A stretch of DNA of 39,818 bases from Rhodoluna sp. (GCF_024641065.1 NZ_JAHEDV010000006.1:1-39818), one strand, 5' to 3'. Shown: positions 1-9,160, counted from the stretch's first letter. Program-made: numbers and translations. The notes: a model not told the origin generated them from the sequence alone.

Positions 1-2072
1 CTACCACTGCAAGCAAGCAGCCAAAAGACCAGTTCGACTTCTTCCCACTAACCATCGACGTTGAAGAGCGTATGTATGCGGCTGGCCGCATCCCAGGAAG
101 CTTCTTCCGTCGCGAAGGTCGCCCATCAACCGAGGCAATTCTTGCTTGTCGCTTGATCGACCGCCCATTGCGCCCGTCATTCGTTGATGGTCTTCGCAAC
201 GAAATTCAGGTTGTAGTAACCGTTATGGCTATCGAGCCAGACGAGCTTTATGACGTTGTGGCTATCAACGCTGCCTCAATGTCAACTCAGCTTGCTGGTT
301 TGCCATTCTCAGGCCCAATCGGTGGTGTGCGTGTTGCACTTATCGACGGTCAGTGGGTTGCTTTCCCTAAGCACTCACAGCTTGAGCGTGCAGTATTCAA
401 CATGGTTGTTGCGGGTCGCGTTCTTGTTGAGAACGGCGTTGAAGACGTTGCAATCATGATGGTTGAGGCTGAAGCTTCAGAAAACGCCATGGACCTAATC
501 GCTGCTGGTGCCAAGGCTCCTTCAGAAGATGTAGTTGCCGAAGGTCTTGAGGCTGCAAAGCCATTCATCAAGGCATTGGTTAAGGCTCAGGCTGACCTAG
601 CCGCTGTTGCTGCAAAGCCAACCGCTGACTACCCAACCTTCTTGCCTTACACCGACGAGGTTTTCTCGGCAGTTGAGGCTTCAGCTGGTGCAGAGCTAGC
701 TAAGGTTTACCAGATTGCCGACAAGGTAGAGCGTCAGGATGCTGACGATGCACTCAAGGCTGAAACCAAGAGCAAGCTAGAGGCAACTCTTGACGAAGCT
801 CAGATGGCTCAGTTCTCTGCTGCCTACAAGTCAGTAACCAAGAAGATCATGCGTACCCGCGTTCTAAAAGAGGGAATCCGTATCGATGGCCGTGGCCTTC
901 GCGACATCCGTCACCTAGACGCAGAGGTTGCTGTAATTCCTCGTGTTCACGGTTCAGCAATCTTCCAGCGTGGAGAGACCCAGATTCTTGGTGTAACCAC
1001 CTTGAACATGTTGAAGATGGAGCAGCAGATTGACTCATTGAGCCCAGTGACTTCAAAGCGCTACATGCACAACTACAACTTCCCGCCTTATTCAACTGGT
1101 GAAGTTGGTCGCGTTGGTACTCCAAAGCGTCGCGAAATCGGTCACGGTGCTCTTGCCGAGCGTGCGTTGGTTCCTGTTCTTCCAAAGCGTGAAGACTTCC
1201 CATACGCAATCCGCCAGGTTTCAGAGGCTCTTGGTTCAAACGGTTCAACCTCAATGGGTTCTGTCTGTGCTTCGACTCTTGCATTGCTAAACGCGGGTGT
1301 GCCTCTTCGTGCACCAGTAGCTGGTATCGCAATGGGTCTTATCTCTGACACCGTTGACGGCAAGGTTCAGTACGCAGCGCTTACTGACATCCTTGGTGCT
1401 GAAGACGCACTTGGCGACATGGACTTCAAGGTGGCCGGTACCCGCGACTTCGTAACCGCTATTCAGCTTGACACCAAGCTAGATGGCATTCCGGCATCAG
1501 TTCTTGGTGGCGCTCTTACTCAGGCTCGTGAAGCTCGTCTTCACATCCTTGATGTAATGGGTCAGGCAATTTCTGAGCCAGACGAGATGGCACCAACCGC
1601 TCCACGCGTTATCGCTGTGAAGATTCCGGTTGACAAGATCGGTGAGGTCATTGGTCCAAAGGGCAAGATGATCAACCAGATTCAAGAAGACACTGGCGCA
1701 GACATCTCAATCGAAGATGACGGAACCGTTTACATTGGTGCAACCGATGGCCCTTCAGCAGAAGCTGCAAAGGCTGCGGTTAACGCAATTGCAAACCCTC
1801 ACGTCCCTGAGATTGGCGAGCGTTTCCTAGGAACTGTTGTGAAGCTAGCCACCTTCGGTGCCTTTGTTTCTTTGGTTCCTGGTAAAGATGGCCTTCTTCA
1901 CATCTCAGAGCTAAAGAAGCTAGCTGGCAAGCGCGTTGAGAACGTTGAAGACGTTCTTGAGGTTGGCCAGAAGCTTCAGGTTGAAATCACCAAGATTGAC
2001 GACCGTGGCAAGCTTTCACTTGCTCCAGTTGTTGAGGGTGAAGACGCCTCAGCTGACTCTGACGAAGAGTAA
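1..2072 (+). CDS. pnp: Polynucleotide phosphorylase / guanosine pentaphosphate synthetase, 5'-truncated by window edge
   Basis: Phosphorolytic 3'-5' exoribonuclease of mRNA decay; in actinobacteria it is also linked to (p)ppGpp metabolism (GPSI). The reading frame is open from base 3, so the true start lies upstream; about 50-60 N-terminal residues are probably missing compared with the roughly 740 residues usual for the family. Visible in order are the end of the first RNase PH-like domain (the [19 protein letters not shown] block), the all-alpha linker, the second RNase PH domain ([11 protein letters not shown] onward, with [11 protein letters not shown]), a KH domain with the GPKG loop, and a C-terminal S1 domain ending in an acidic tail. 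It stops 39 nt before the M16 peptidase gene. Identity is secure; only the N terminus is unknown. Confidence 0.97.
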   Translation, partial: TTASKQPKDQFDFFPLTIDVEERMYAAGRIPGSFFRREGRPSTEAILACRLIDRPLRPSFVDGLRNEIQVVVTVMAIEPDELYDVVAINAASMSTQLAGLPFSGPIGGVRVALIDGQWVAFPKHSQLERAVFNMVVAGRVLVENGVEDVAIMMVEAEASENAMDLIAAGAKAPSEDVVAEGLEAAKPFIKALVKAQADLAAVAAKPTADYPTFLPYTDEVFSAVEASAGAELAKVYQIADKVERQDADDALKAETKSKLEATLDEAQMAQFSAAYKSVTKKIMRTRVLKEGIRIDGRGLRDIRHLDAEVAVIPRVHGSAIFQRGETQILGVTTLNMLKMEQQIDSLSPVTSKRYMHNYNFPPYSTGEVGRVGTPKRREIGHGALAERALVPVLPKREDFPYAIRQVSEALGSNGSTSMGSVCASTLALLNAGVPLRAPVAGIAMGLISDTVDGKVQYAALTDILGAEDALGDMDFKVAGTRDFVTAIQLDTKLDGIPASVLGGALTQAREARLHILDVMGQAISEPDEMAPTAPRVIAVKIPVDKIGEVIGPKGKMINQIQEDTGADISIEDDGTVYIGATDGPSAEAAKAAVNAIANPHVPEIGERFLGTVVKLATFGAFVSLVPGKDGLLHISELKKLAGKRVENVEDVLEVGQKLQVEITKIDDRGKLSLAPVVEGEDASADSDEE

Positions 2073-2111
2073 ATCCCCAAGTTATAAAACAAAGAAAGCT
2101 TCTGGTCACCA

Positions 2112-3446
2112 ATGAGTGAAATCCTTTTTCCACTAGACCAGAGCGAACTCTCGTTCACCGCTTCGGGAGGTAGTTCGGTTCGCCGTTCTATCCTCCCAAG
2201 CGGTGTTCGCGTTTTAACCGAACACATTCCGGGTGCTCAAAGCGTTTCGATCTCGTTTTCAGTAGCTGTGGGCTCTCGCGACGAAGCCAACGGCCATTTT
2301 GGATCAACCCACTTTCTTGAGCACCTGCTGTTCAAAGGCACCAAAAAACGCACGGCACTAGATATCGCGGTTGCCTTCGATTCAGTAGGTGGTTCTTCAA
2401 ACGCCTCTACCGGTAAAGAACACACCAGCTACTACGCCCGTGTGCAAGATAAAGCTCTTCCGCTAGCCGTTGACGTTATCGCCGATATGCTCACGTCTAG
2501 CCTCATCGACCCAACCGAATTTGAGAACGAGCGCACCGTCATCCTTGAAGAATTGGCGATGAACGACGACGACCCTCAAGACGTTGCCCACGAAGTCTTC
2601 AGCGAGGCCGTATTGGGCTCGCACCCGCTCGGTCGACCAATTGGCGGAACCGAAGCAACCATCAACGCTGTGACCCGCGAGGCGGTTTGGCAGCACTACC
2701 AAGCCAACTACCGTCCGCAAGACCTCGTAATTGCTGCAGCTGGCGGCGTTGAACACAATCAGCTCATTGAACTCGTTGAAAAAGCTTTGGTCGAGGCAGG
2801 CTGGGATCTCTCAGCCAAGGCACACCCGGTTGAACGCCGACTATTGAACCCGGCAGAAATCACCCGAGGAACCGCGCTCAAGGTAATCAACCGCCCTATT
2901 CAACAGGCCAATGTTTTGGTTGGCATGCAGGGGCTAGTCGCAGATGATCCTCGCCGCTATGCGATGGGTATTTTGAATACTGTTTTGGGCGGTGGCATGA
3001 GCTCACGCATGTTCCAAGAAATTCGTGAAAAGCGTGGCTTGGCTTACTCGGTTTACTCATTCAACACCGGTTATTCAGACGCAGCCTATTTCGGTCTCTA
3101 CGCTGGATGTTCGCCAGCAAAGACCCAAGAGGTAACCCGACTGATGATTTCGGAGTTCGAGAAGATTGCCACCGATGGTATTCGCGAAGACGAGTTAGAA
3201 CTTGCCAAGGGCAACATTTCTGGTGGGCTAGCTCTGAAGTATGAAAGCAGCGCAGCCCGAATGAATCGCCTGATCAGCGCCGAGATTGTCAACGGTGAGT
3301 TCTTTGACCTTGACGATTCACTCAGCCACGTGAACGCGGTAACCATCAACGATGTTCAGTCGCTTGCGGCTGACTTGATCAAGCGAGAGCGTTCAATTGT
3401 TGCCGTTGGTGACGTAACCGATGCCACCTTCAACGAGTTTCTCTAG
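2112..3446 (+). CDS. M16 family zinc metallopeptidase (insulinase/MPP type, PepR-like)
   Basis: A 444-residue member of the M16B peptidases. The inverted zinc motif HFLEH is at residues 67-71 (H67, E70, H71), and the third ligand is probably E147 in VILEEL, which fits the usual spacing. The C-terminal half carries the REKRGLAYSVYS segment typical of the family. The protein is probably cytosolic, as no signal peptide is visible. A homologue directly after pnp is a conserved actinobacterial arrangement (pepR); its natural substrate is not established. The ATG start has no strong Shine-Dalgarno site; GAAAG lies further upstream than usual. The reading frame has about 25 residues before the conserved region begins, so the exact start is less certain than the identity. 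Confidence 0.93.
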   Translation: MSEILFPLDQSELSFTASGGSSVRRSILPSGVRVLTEHIPGAQSVSISFSVAVGSRDEANGHFGSTHFLEHLLFKGTKKRTALDIAVAFDSVGGSSNASTGKEHTSYYARVQDKALPLAVDVIADMLTSSLIDPTEFENERTVILEELAMNDDDPQDVAHEVFSEAVLGSHPLGRPIGGTEATINAVTREAVWQHYQANYRPQDLVIAAAGGVEHNQLIELVEKALVEAGWDLSAKAHPVERRLLNPAEITRGTALKVINRPIQQANVLVGMQGLVADDPRRYAMGILNTVLGGGMSSRMFQEIREKRGLAYSVYSFNTGYSDAAYFGLYAGCSPAKTQEVTRLMISEFEKIATDGIREDELELAKGNISGGLALKYESSAARMNRLISAEIVNGEFFDLDDSLSHVNAVTINDVQSLAADLIKRERSIVAVGDVTDATFNEFL

Positions 3447-3449
3447 GAT
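3444..3449 (+). promoter_or_regulatory. Candidate -10 element TAGGAT, leaderless dapB
   Basis: TAGGAT ends 6 nt before the GTG start of dapB, so transcription would begin at or beside the start codon. The first three bases are the TAG stop codon of the M16 peptidase gene. No convincing -35 is visible. Confidence 0.5.
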
Positions 3450-3455
3450 AAAACT

Positions 3456-4196
3456 GTGACTATCAAAGTAGCCGTTGTCGGCGCCACCGGAAGAATGGGC
3501 AAACTTGTCCTTGACCTAATCGATGCATCTCAGCACACCAGCTTGCACGCGGCACTCGATTCCAGGAGCGAATTGATAGAAATTCTTGGAGCAGACGTCG
3601 TATTTGACGTTACCCGCCTCGAAGTTAGCGAGTCGGTGGTTGATTTTGCAATCTCGAACGGCATGAAGGTAGTTGTTGGCACCAGCGGTTGGTCGGCTGC
3701 AAAATTGGCCCAGCTCGAGCCAAAGTTGAAAGCCAACCCTGGCTCAGCTGTTGTGGTTATTCCAAACTTCTCAATCGGTTCGATGTTGGCAAGTTCGTTC
3801 GCGGCTCAAGCTGCAAAATTCTTCGAATCGATTGAAATTGTCGAGGCTCACCATGCTGGCAAGATCGATTCACCCTCAGGCACAGCCGTGCGAACCGCAG
3901 AGATGATTTCTGAGGCACGTGAAGGCCTAACTCAGCCACTTATTCCGGGTGTTGGTCAAACCGCCAGAGGAGAGATCGTAGCCGGCGTTCCGATTCACAG
4001 CCTTCGTTTGGCTGGAGTTGCAGCCAAGCAAGACGTGCACTTCGGTGGCGTTTCAGAACTGCTAACCATCAGCCACGAAACTAGCTCAGTTCAGGCTTAT
4101 TCGCATGGCATCTTGCTAAGCATCCGTGTTGCTGCACATGCCTCTGGCAGCCTGGTGGGTCTTCAGGCAGTCGTCGACGCATCTAGCAAACTCTAG
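3456..4196 (+). CDS. dapB: 4-hydroxy-tetrahydrodipicolinate reductase
   Basis: Catalyses the NAD(P)H-dependent second step of the diaminopimelate/lysine branch, supplying meso-DAP or lysine for peptidoglycan and protein. The 246-residue length is normal. The dinucleotide-binding motif GATGRMG is at residues 9-15, and the family signature EAHHAGKIDSPSGTA is at 130-144 with the catalytic His/Lys pair. The GTG start places the Rossmann strand immediately at the N terminus. It lies 9 nt after the M16 peptidase stop codon. The gene can be read from that upstream operon or from its own TAGGAT element. dapA and dapF for the same pathway are also in this window. Confidence 0.96.
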   Translation: MTIKVAVVGATGRMGKLVLDLIDASQHTSLHAALDSRSELIEILGADVVFDVTRLEVSESVVDFAISNGMKVVVGTSGWSAAKLAQLEPKLKANPGSAVVVIPNFSIGSMLASSFAAQAAKFFESIEIVEAHHAGKIDSPSGTAVRTAEMISEAREGLTQPLIPGVGQTARGEIVAGVPIHSLRLAGVAAKQDVHFGGVSELLTISHETSSVQAYSHGILLSIRVAAHASGSLVGLQAVVDASSKL

Positions 4197-4199
4197 GTT
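4194..4199 (+). promoter_or_regulatory. Candidate -10 element TAGGTT before the TPR membrane protein gene
   Basis: TAGGTT ends 8 nt before the ATG at 4208, and its TAG is the dapB stop codon. The spacing is at the upper end for a leaderless start. No Shine-Dalgarno sequence is present. Confidence 0.4.
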
Positions 4200-4207
4200 C
4201 GTTCGCC

Positions 4208-4648
4208 ATGTCTAAGGCCAAAATTGGCGCGGTTGTAATGTCAGCGCTGTTGCTGCTTTATGTGGCACTGCTCTCTCAAACAGCTATCTCACTTTTGCTG
4301 ACCGACATTCTGGTTGCCAAAATAATGGGTGCCCTAATTGCAGTTTTTCCCGTTCTCGGCGCATGGGCAATCATCCTTGAATTCAGGTTCACTATCGCTC
4401 TCGAAAAGCTCCAGAACCGCATCAACGACGAGGGCAGGTTTCCGAGTTTCGAACTTGAAGTGCGCCCAAGTGGTCGTGCCATTCGAGCCTCGGCTGAAAA
4501 GATGTTTGCGCTTTATAAAACCGAAGCTGAAAACCACCCGGATGATTTTCACACCTGGTTCAATCTTGGAGTGGCCTATAACGCAGCCGGCGATCGCAGG
4601 CGTGCTCGAGGTGCCATGCAAAAGGCAATTGAACTTAGCAAAAACTAA
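4208..4648 (+). CDS. Small membrane protein with a C-terminal TPR-like repeat
   Basis: A 146-residue protein. Two hydrophobic segments (about residues 7-30 and 35-60) form a membrane hairpin. A charged linker follows, and then one or two tetratricopeptide-like helices (DDFHTWFNLGVAYNAAGDRRRARGA...) at about 112-145. The TPR part would face the cytoplasm if the N terminus is inside, and TPRs usually bind other proteins. Homologues are common beside dapB in actinobacteria but I know of no assigned function. The gene is 11 nt behind dapB and ends directly at a strong bidirectional terminator, so it closes the pnp-dapB side of the region. Gene reality is well supported by position and composition; function is unknown. 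Confidence 0.85.
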   Translation: MSKAKIGAVVMSALLLLYVALLSQTAISLLLTDILVAKIMGALIAVFPVLGAWAIILEFRFTIALEKLQNRINDEGRFPSFELEVRPSGRAIRASAEKMFALYKTEAENHPDDFHTWFNLGVAYNAAGDRRRARGAMQKAIELSKN

Positions 4649-4685
4649 AAAATCCCCCGCCAACTAGATGGCAGGGGATTTTTTT
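4647..4685. terminator. Bidirectional intrinsic terminator
   Basis: A 12-bp stem (4650-4661 with 4670-4681, one C/A mismatch) has an 8-nt loop, with a T run on the right and an A run on the left. It therefore serves both the plus-strand TPR gene and the minus-strand DUF4395 gene, which converge here. Confidence 0.9.
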
Positions 4686-4691
4686 GAAACT

Positions 4692-5159
4692 TTAGGCTGA
4701 GCGAATCACGCCAACACGCTTCAGGCCGATGTAGATCTGGCAGCCGAGGCAAAATGCGAAAACGGCGTTCAAGAAAGCAGCCACAAAAGCAGCAGCGGCT
4801 GCATAAACCAGGCCGTCTTCGATACCAACTGCATAAAGAACAAGGCCAACTGCGGCTACGAAGAAGCCAACGCCCTGGGCAAATTGTGGCGCACGTGGGT
4901 CTTCAAGTTCAGTCGGAGCCTTTAGTGCAGGGCGAACTAGCTTCTTGAAGATAAAACCGTATGGGTGTTTAGCCGGGCCAAAAATCGCACCCCACAGGAA
5001 CAGTGCGGTGATTGCGATCAGAAGTGCAAACGCTGCCGGCAGAGTTGCAGCATCAAGCGCCAAAAAGACTGTCACCAAAAGTAGAACAGAGGTGATTGCT
5101 GCGCCAAAGCGTGGGCCGCGCGGGTCGATACCAGCAGGTGATTTCTTTGATTCGCTCAT
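4692..5159 (-). CDS. DUF4395 family integral membrane protein
   Basis: A 155-residue protein with about four transmembrane segments (roughly 17-38, 42-60, 93-113 and 117-140). It shows DUF4395 hallmarks: an N-terminal DPRGPRFGAAIT segment, HPYGFIFKKLVRP after the second helix, a RAPQFAQGVG segment, and a C-terminal FCLGCQIY with two cysteines spaced CLGC. Its start overlaps the stop of the upstream thioredoxin gene by one base (TAATG on the minus strand), so the pair is translationally coupled. A thioredoxin plus DUF4395 pair recurs in actinobacteria. The CxxC at the membrane and the partner suggest a role in passing reducing equivalents across the membrane, which is inference. Confidence 0.9.
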   Translation of the reverse strand: MSESKKSPAGIDPRGPRFGAAITSVLLLVTVFLALDAATLPAAFALLIAITALFLWGAIFGPAKHPYGFIFKKLVRPALKAPTELEDPRAPQFAQGVGFFVAAVGLVLYAVGIEDGLVYAAAAAFVAAFLNAVFAFCLGCQIYIGLKRVGVIRSA

Positions 5160-5602
5160 TAGATTTCGAAGCTCCCTAGTTCATTTTGGATTGTTTGTGC
5201 TTTCACAGCTCCACCAATTCTTGAGGTTACTCGACCTTTAGAGTCGAGAACCAAGGTGGTGGGAGTCTGCAGAATATTGAATTTTGACGCCAAATCTAGG
5301 CGATTGGTGATGTCGACCTCGATGTGCAGTACATCCGAGTGAACCTGTTCTAGTTCATCGAAAAGGCGAGCGGTTTGTCGACACTGGGTGCAAAATTCGC
5401 TCGAAAACTGCAAGAAGGTAACGCGCTTGCCAAACCTGGTGACCGGTTTACCGTCTTTGACAGCAGCAATTTCGGCCAAGTCGATTACTTCGCCACCCGA
5501 AACTTGCTTCGAACGGCCAGTTTTGGTTTTCCAAAGCAAGCCTGCTGCAGTTGCAACGGCAAGCAATGCCAAAACTAGGATGATGCGAAGCTCGGGGGAC
5601 AT
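5159..5602 (-). CDS. Membrane-anchored thioredoxin-like protein
   Basis: A 147-residue protein with a single N-terminal membrane segment (about residues 5-24), so the thioredoxin domain probably lies outside the cytoplasmic membrane. The redox motif is CTQC at residues 71-74, preceded by the strand VTFLQFSSEF. A cis-proline region (LQTPTTLVLDSKGRV) is visible at about 113-127. It is the first gene of a two-gene minus-strand unit with DUF4395. A role in thiol-disulfide exchange is inferred from the motif; the substrate is unknown. On the minus strand TAATCT ends 6 nt before the ATG, suggesting a leaderless transcript. The gene is divergent from thyX, with 71 nt between the starts. Confidence 0.9.
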   Translation of the reverse strand: MSPELRIILVLALLAVATAAGLLWKTKTGRSKQVSGGEVIDLAEIAAVKDGKPVTRFGKRVTFLQFSSEFCTQCRQTARLFDELEQVHSDVLHIEVDITNRLDLASKFNILQTPTTLVLDSKGRVTSRIGGAVKAQTIQNELGSFEI

Positions 5603-5608
5603 GCTTCA

Positions 5609-5614
5609 AGATTA
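5609..5614 (-). promoter_or_regulatory. Candidate -10 element TAATCT, leaderless thioredoxin gene
   Basis: Read on the minus strand, TAATCT ends 6 nt before the ATG of the thioredoxin gene, with no Shine-Dalgarno sequence between them. Confidence 0.55.
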
Positions 5615-5661
5615 ACTTGCCTTTACATCCGCGCCGTTTTTATTGCGCATTATTTCAGCGG

Positions 5662-5667
5662 TAGGCT
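5662..5667 (+). promoter_or_regulatory. Candidate -10 element TAGGCT, leaderless thyX
   Basis: TAGGCT ends 6 nt before the GTG start of thyX. The same hexamer and spacing recur before dapA and dapF. Confidence 0.6.
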
Positions 5668-5673
5668 AAAAGC

Positions 5674-6408
5674 GTGTCAGATATTATTTTTCGCAGTGAC
5701 GTTACCGTCGAATTAGTTCGTGCCAACGCAGCCGATTCAGATGTGCTGTTTGCAGCGCGTGTTTCAACTCAGGGTGAACAAACTCTTGAAGCCGCAGCAG
5801 CCCAGACCGATGCAGCCGATGATGAGAAGCGCTCAAAGGGCCTGATCAACTACCTAATGCGTGACCGTCACGGATCACCATTCGAGCACAACTCAATGAC
5901 TTTCTATGTGCAGGCGCCAATTTTCGTGTTCCGCGAATTTATGCGTCACCGCATCGCTAGCTACAACGAAGAATCTGGTCGTTACAAGGAGCTAAGCCCG
6001 GTCTTCTATGTTCCAGGACCAGAGCGCAACTTGATTCAGGTTGGCAAGGCAGGAGCTTATGAATTCTTGCCTGGCACCGCAGAGCAGACAGCCTTGGTCG
6101 AGCAAGAGGCTCGCACCGCTTCAACCAGCGCTTATGAGTCTTATCAGCGCATGCTTGAGGCAGGCGTTGCTCGTGAGGTTGCCCGCATCGTGCTTCCTCT
6201 AAACATTTACTCAAGCATGTACGTCACCATGAACGCTCGTGCCTTGATGAACTTCTTGAGCTTGCGCACCAAGCGTGAAGGCACTCACTTTCCGTCATTC
6301 CCTCAGCGCGAGATTGAAATGTGTGCTGAAAAGATGGAAGACGAGTTCGCCAAATTGATGCCTTATACCTATGAAGCATTCAACACTAACGGTCGAGTAG
6401 CGCCGTAA
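5674..6408 (+). CDS. thyX: Flavin-dependent thymidylate synthase
   Basis: Makes dTMP from dUMP using methylene-tetrahydrofolate and reduced FAD, instead of the ThyA reaction. The ThyX signature RHRxxSxNExSxRY is complete at residues 91-104, followed by KELSPVFYVP. The C-terminal LPLNIYSSMYVTMNARALMNFLSLR block, containing substrate-binding residues, is also intact. The 244-residue length is typical. The GTG start is chosen because it lies 6 nt after a TAGGCT -10 element and gives the expected N terminus. The gene is followed by an intrinsic terminator, so it is probably monocistronic. Position between dapB and dapA matches mycobacteria. Confidence 0.96.
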   Translation: MSDIIFRSDVTVELVRANAADSDVLFAARVSTQGEQTLEAAAAQTDAADDEKRSKGLINYLMRDRHGSPFEHNSMTFYVQAPIFVFREFMRHRIASYNEESGRYKELSPVFYVPGPERNLIQVGKAGAYEFLPGTAEQTALVEQEARTASTSAYESYQRMLEAGVAREVARIVLPLNIYSSMYVTMNARALMNFLSLRTKREGTHFPSFPQREIEMCAEKMEDEFAKLMPYTYEAFNTNGRVAP

Positions 6409-6426
6409 TCACAAGCTGTTAAGAAG

Positions 6427-6457
6427 CCCTCGGTGTCAGTCACCGGGGGTTTCTTTT
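6427..6457 (+). terminator. Intrinsic terminator after thyX
   Basis: A 9-bp stem (6427-6435 with 6441-6449, one U-G pair) and a 5-nt loop, followed by a T-rich run. Confidence 0.88.
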
Positions 6458-6467
6458 TGTTTACCGA

Positions 6468-6473
6468 TAGGCT
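6468..6473 (+). promoter_or_regulatory. Candidate -10 element TAGGCT, leaderless dapA
   Basis: TAGGCT ends 6 nt before the dapA ATG, just after the thyX terminator, so it is likely the true promoter of the dapA-rnj unit. No clear -35 is seen. Confidence 0.6.
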
Positions 6474-6479
6474 TAAGCC

Positions 6480-7460
6480 ATGTCTAACAACCAGAAGAAC
6501 CTATTTGGTCAGGTACTCGTTGCACTTGTCACCCCGATGAACGCCGAAGGCGAAGTCGACTGGGATGCAACCGAGAAGCACATCGACTATGTGATTTCAA
6601 ACGGTGCCGACGGTGTTGTCGTCACTGGAACCACTGGTGAGACCAGCACCTTGACCGATGCTGAAAAGATCAAACTGGTTGAGGTTGGCAAGTCTGTTTC
6701 TGGTGGTCGTGCAAAAATCATCACCGGCGGTGGCTCAAACGAGACCGCACACGCAATGCAGCTCTATAAGGCCTCTGAAAAGGCCGGAGCCGACGGCGTA
6801 ATGATCGTGACTCCTTACTACAACAAGCCAACCCAGGCTGGTGTGCTGACCCACTTCAGACTTATTGCAGATTCAACCGACCTGCCAGTAATTCTTTACG
6901 ACATTCCTGGTCGTGCCGGAATTGCTATCGCTCATGACACATTCTTGCGCGCATCGAAGCACCCAAACATCCTTGCTGTAAAAGACGCAAAGGGTGACCT
7001 TGCTCAGGCCTCGAGAATCATGAACGAAACCGACCTGCTCTACTTCTCGGGTGACGACTCAAATGTGCTTCCTCACCTTTCAATAGGTGCAACCGGTTTG
7101 ATCGGTGTTACCGCCAACGTGGCTCCTGCTGCCTACCGCGCAATGGTTGATGCCACCAACGCCAATGACTTTCACAAGGCCCTAGAGGTTCACAACAGCC
7201 TTGAAGCGCTTCAGCGTGCACTGATGACCCACGTTCCTGGAACAGTCGCGTCGAAGTATGTTCTTCACGCTCTTGGATTAATCAACAGCCCGCGCGTTCG
7301 CCTGCCTTTGGTGGGCCCAGAAGATGCCGAGGCAGCTCGCATCGAAGAGGCAATCGACAAAGTTGGCAAGGTAGTTGGCCTTAGCTTTGAAAACTTCCGA
7401 CCAGACCGCAATGCAGCAGCCGGTGGTGCTCTGCCAAAGGTGGCTGGCACCACGCGCTAA
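6480..7460 (+). CDS. dapA: 4-hydroxy-tetrahydrodipicolinate synthase
   Basis: Condenses pyruvate with aspartate semialdehyde, the committed step to diaminopimelate and lysine. The 326-residue TIM-barrel shows the catalytic tyrosine Y140 (LYDIPGRAG), the Schiff-base lysine K168 (LAVKDAKGD), the GTTGE loop at about 50-54 and the YYNKP motif at 113-117. About 20-25 residues at the C terminus extend beyond the core, as is common in actinobacterial DapA. The ATG start is set by a leaderless promoter geometry. rnj begins 23 nt after the stop, the conserved dapA-rnj pairing of actinobacteria. Confidence 0.97.
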   Translation: MSNNQKNLFGQVLVALVTPMNAEGEVDWDATEKHIDYVISNGADGVVVTGTTGETSTLTDAEKIKLVEVGKSVSGGRAKIITGGGSNETAHAMQLYKASEKAGADGVMIVTPYYNKPTQAGVLTHFRLIADSTDLPVILYDIPGRAGIAIAHDTFLRASKHPNILAVKDAKGDLAQASRIMNETDLLYFSGDDSNVLPHLSIGATGLIGVTANVAPAAYRAMVDATNANDFHKALEVHNSLEALQRALMTHVPGTVASKYVLHALGLINSPRVRLPLVGPEDAEAARIEEAIDKVGKVVGLSFENFRPDRNAAAGGALPKVAGTTR

Positions 7461-7483
7461 AGCGCCTTTAGAAAAGAGAACCA

Positions 7484-9160
7484 ATGGTTCAAACCCTTCC
7501 GGCCCCAGCCCCGCTAAAGCCGGGCGTTCTTCGCATCATTCCACTCGGTGGAATCGGAGAAATCGGCCGCAACATGACCGTATTCGAAATCGACGGCAAG
7601 ATTCTGATCGTTGACTGCGGTGTTCTGTTCCCTGAAGAGCACCAGCCGGGTGTCGATGTGATTTTGCCTGATTTTGGTTACTTAAAAGACCGCATGGATG
7701 ACGTAGTCGGAATCTTCTTGACCCACGGTCACGAGGACCACATCGGCGGAGTGCCATACCTTTTGCGCATGAAGCAGGATGTTCCACTGTTGGGTTCTGC
7801 GCTCACTCTCGCATTTGTTGAGGCGAAGCTCAAAGAGCACCGAATTTCACCATATTCAATGGTCGTTACCGAAGGTCAAAAAGAGACCTTGGCTGGATTC
7901 AATCTGGAATTCATCGCAGTAAATCACTCCATCCCAGATGCAATGGCGGTTGTCATTCGCTCAAAGGGCGGAACTGTGCTTCACACTGGCGATTTCAAGA
8001 TGGACCAATTGCCACTCGACGGCCGACTCACCGATCTACGCGCCTTTGCCCGTGTTGGCGAAGAAGGTCTCGACCTTTTCATGAGTGACTCAACCAACGC
8101 CGACGTACCTGGTTTCACCCCTCTTGAAAAAGACATTGGTCCGGTTATCGAGAGCGTGATTGCTCGCTCTAAAAAGCGTGTGATTGTTGCGTCTTTCTCA
8201 AGCCACGTTCACCGTGTGCAGCAAGTGGTTGATGCCGCCAAGGCCAATGATCGCAAAGTTGCACTTGTTGGTCGCTCTATGGTTCGCAACATGCAAATTG
8301 CCATTCAAATGGGCTACCTAACTGCAGAAACCGAAGACTTTGTAGACCTCAAGCAAGCAGCAAATATGCCAGGCGACAAAGTGGTTTACATGTCTACCGG
8401 TTCACAGGGTGAACCGATGGCTGTGCTGGCTCGAATGGCAAATCTTGAGCATGACATTGAGATCGGCGAGGGCGACACAGTAATTTTGGCCAGCTCGCTC
8501 ATCCCAGGTAATGAAAACGCCGTTTACCGAGTGATCGATGGATTGACCAAGCTTGGCGCCAATGTGGTTCACAAGGGCAATGCCAAGGTTCACGTTTCAG
8601 GTCACGCTGCGGCTGGTGAGTTGCTCTACTGCTACAACATTCTGAAGCCAAAGAACGTCATGCCGGTGCACGGTGAATATCGCCACTTGATTGCCAATGG
8701 CAAACTTGCTGAGCAAACCGGTGTTCCTCACGAAAGAGTACTCATCACCGAGGATGGTTGGGTAATTGACCTAGCCGATGGAATTGCCGAGGTTGTTGGC
8801 GCTGTTGAGTGTGGTCTGCTATTCGTAGATGGCAAAACCGTTGGAAAGATTACCGAAGAAGACCTTAAAGACCGCCGGGTCTTGGCTGAAGAGGGTTTCA
8901 TCTCGATTTTCTGCGTTATCGATGCTGAAACTGGTCGAGTCAAGGTTGGTCCTGAGATTCGGGCGCGTGCTTTTGCCGAAGACGACCACGTGTTTGACGA
9001 CGTGAAGCCACAGATCGAGCGTGCGTTGGCCGAAGCTGCCGGTCAGGGCGTCAAAGATACCTATGCGCTTCAGCAGGTCATTCGAAGGACCATTGGTACT
9101 TGGGTAAATAAGGCTCATCGACGTCGCCCAATGATCATTCCGGTGGTAATTGCTGACTAA
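7484..9160 (+). CDS. rnj: Ribonuclease J
   Basis: Metallo-beta-lactamase/beta-CASP ribonuclease with endonuclease and 5'-3' exonuclease activity. It acts in mRNA decay and rRNA processing. The 558 residues contain the zinc motif HGHEDH at 81-86, the HTGDFKMDQ segment, the SDSTNAD motif and the beta-CASP region with SGHAAAGEL and PVHGEYRHL. A C-terminal domain follows from about residue 450. The family length is about 555 residues. The gene lies downstream of dapA and probably shares its transcript; a purine-rich AAAGAGAA precedes the ATG. Together with the PNPase gene at the left end, the window encodes two core RNA-decay enzymes. Confidence 0.96.
   Translation: MVQTLPAPAPLKPGVLRIIPLGGIGEIGRNMTVFEIDGKILIVDCGVLFPEEHQPGVDVILPDFGYLKDRMDDVVGIFLTHGHEDHIGGVPYLLRMKQDVPLLGSALTLAFVEAKLKEHRISPYSMVVTEGQKETLAGFNLEFIAVNHSIPDAMAVVIRSKGGTVLHTGDFKMDQLPLDGRLTDLRAFARVGEEGLDLFMSDSTNADVPGFTPLEKDIGPVIESVIARSKKRVIVASFSSHVHRVQQVVDAAKANDRKVALVGRSMVRNMQIAIQMGYLTAETEDFVDLKQAANMPGDKVVYMSTGSQGEPMAVLARMANLEHDIEIGEGDTVILASSLIPGNENAVYRVIDGLTKLGANVVHKGNAKVHVSGHAAAGELLYCYNILKPKNVMPVHGEYRHLIANGKLAEQTGVPHERVLITEDGWVIDLADGIAEVVGAVECGLLFVDGKTVGKITEEDLKDRRVLAEEGFISIFCVIDAETGRVKVGPEIRARAFAEDDHVFDDVKPQIERALAEAAGQGVKDTYALQQVIRRTIGTWVNKAHRRRPMIIPVVIAD

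Noticed and set aside
847-1332. 161-codon open frame on the minus strand within pnp
   Set aside because: Antisense to the second RNase PH domain of pnp; Gln/Leu/Arg-rich and low-complexity, as expected from reverse reading.
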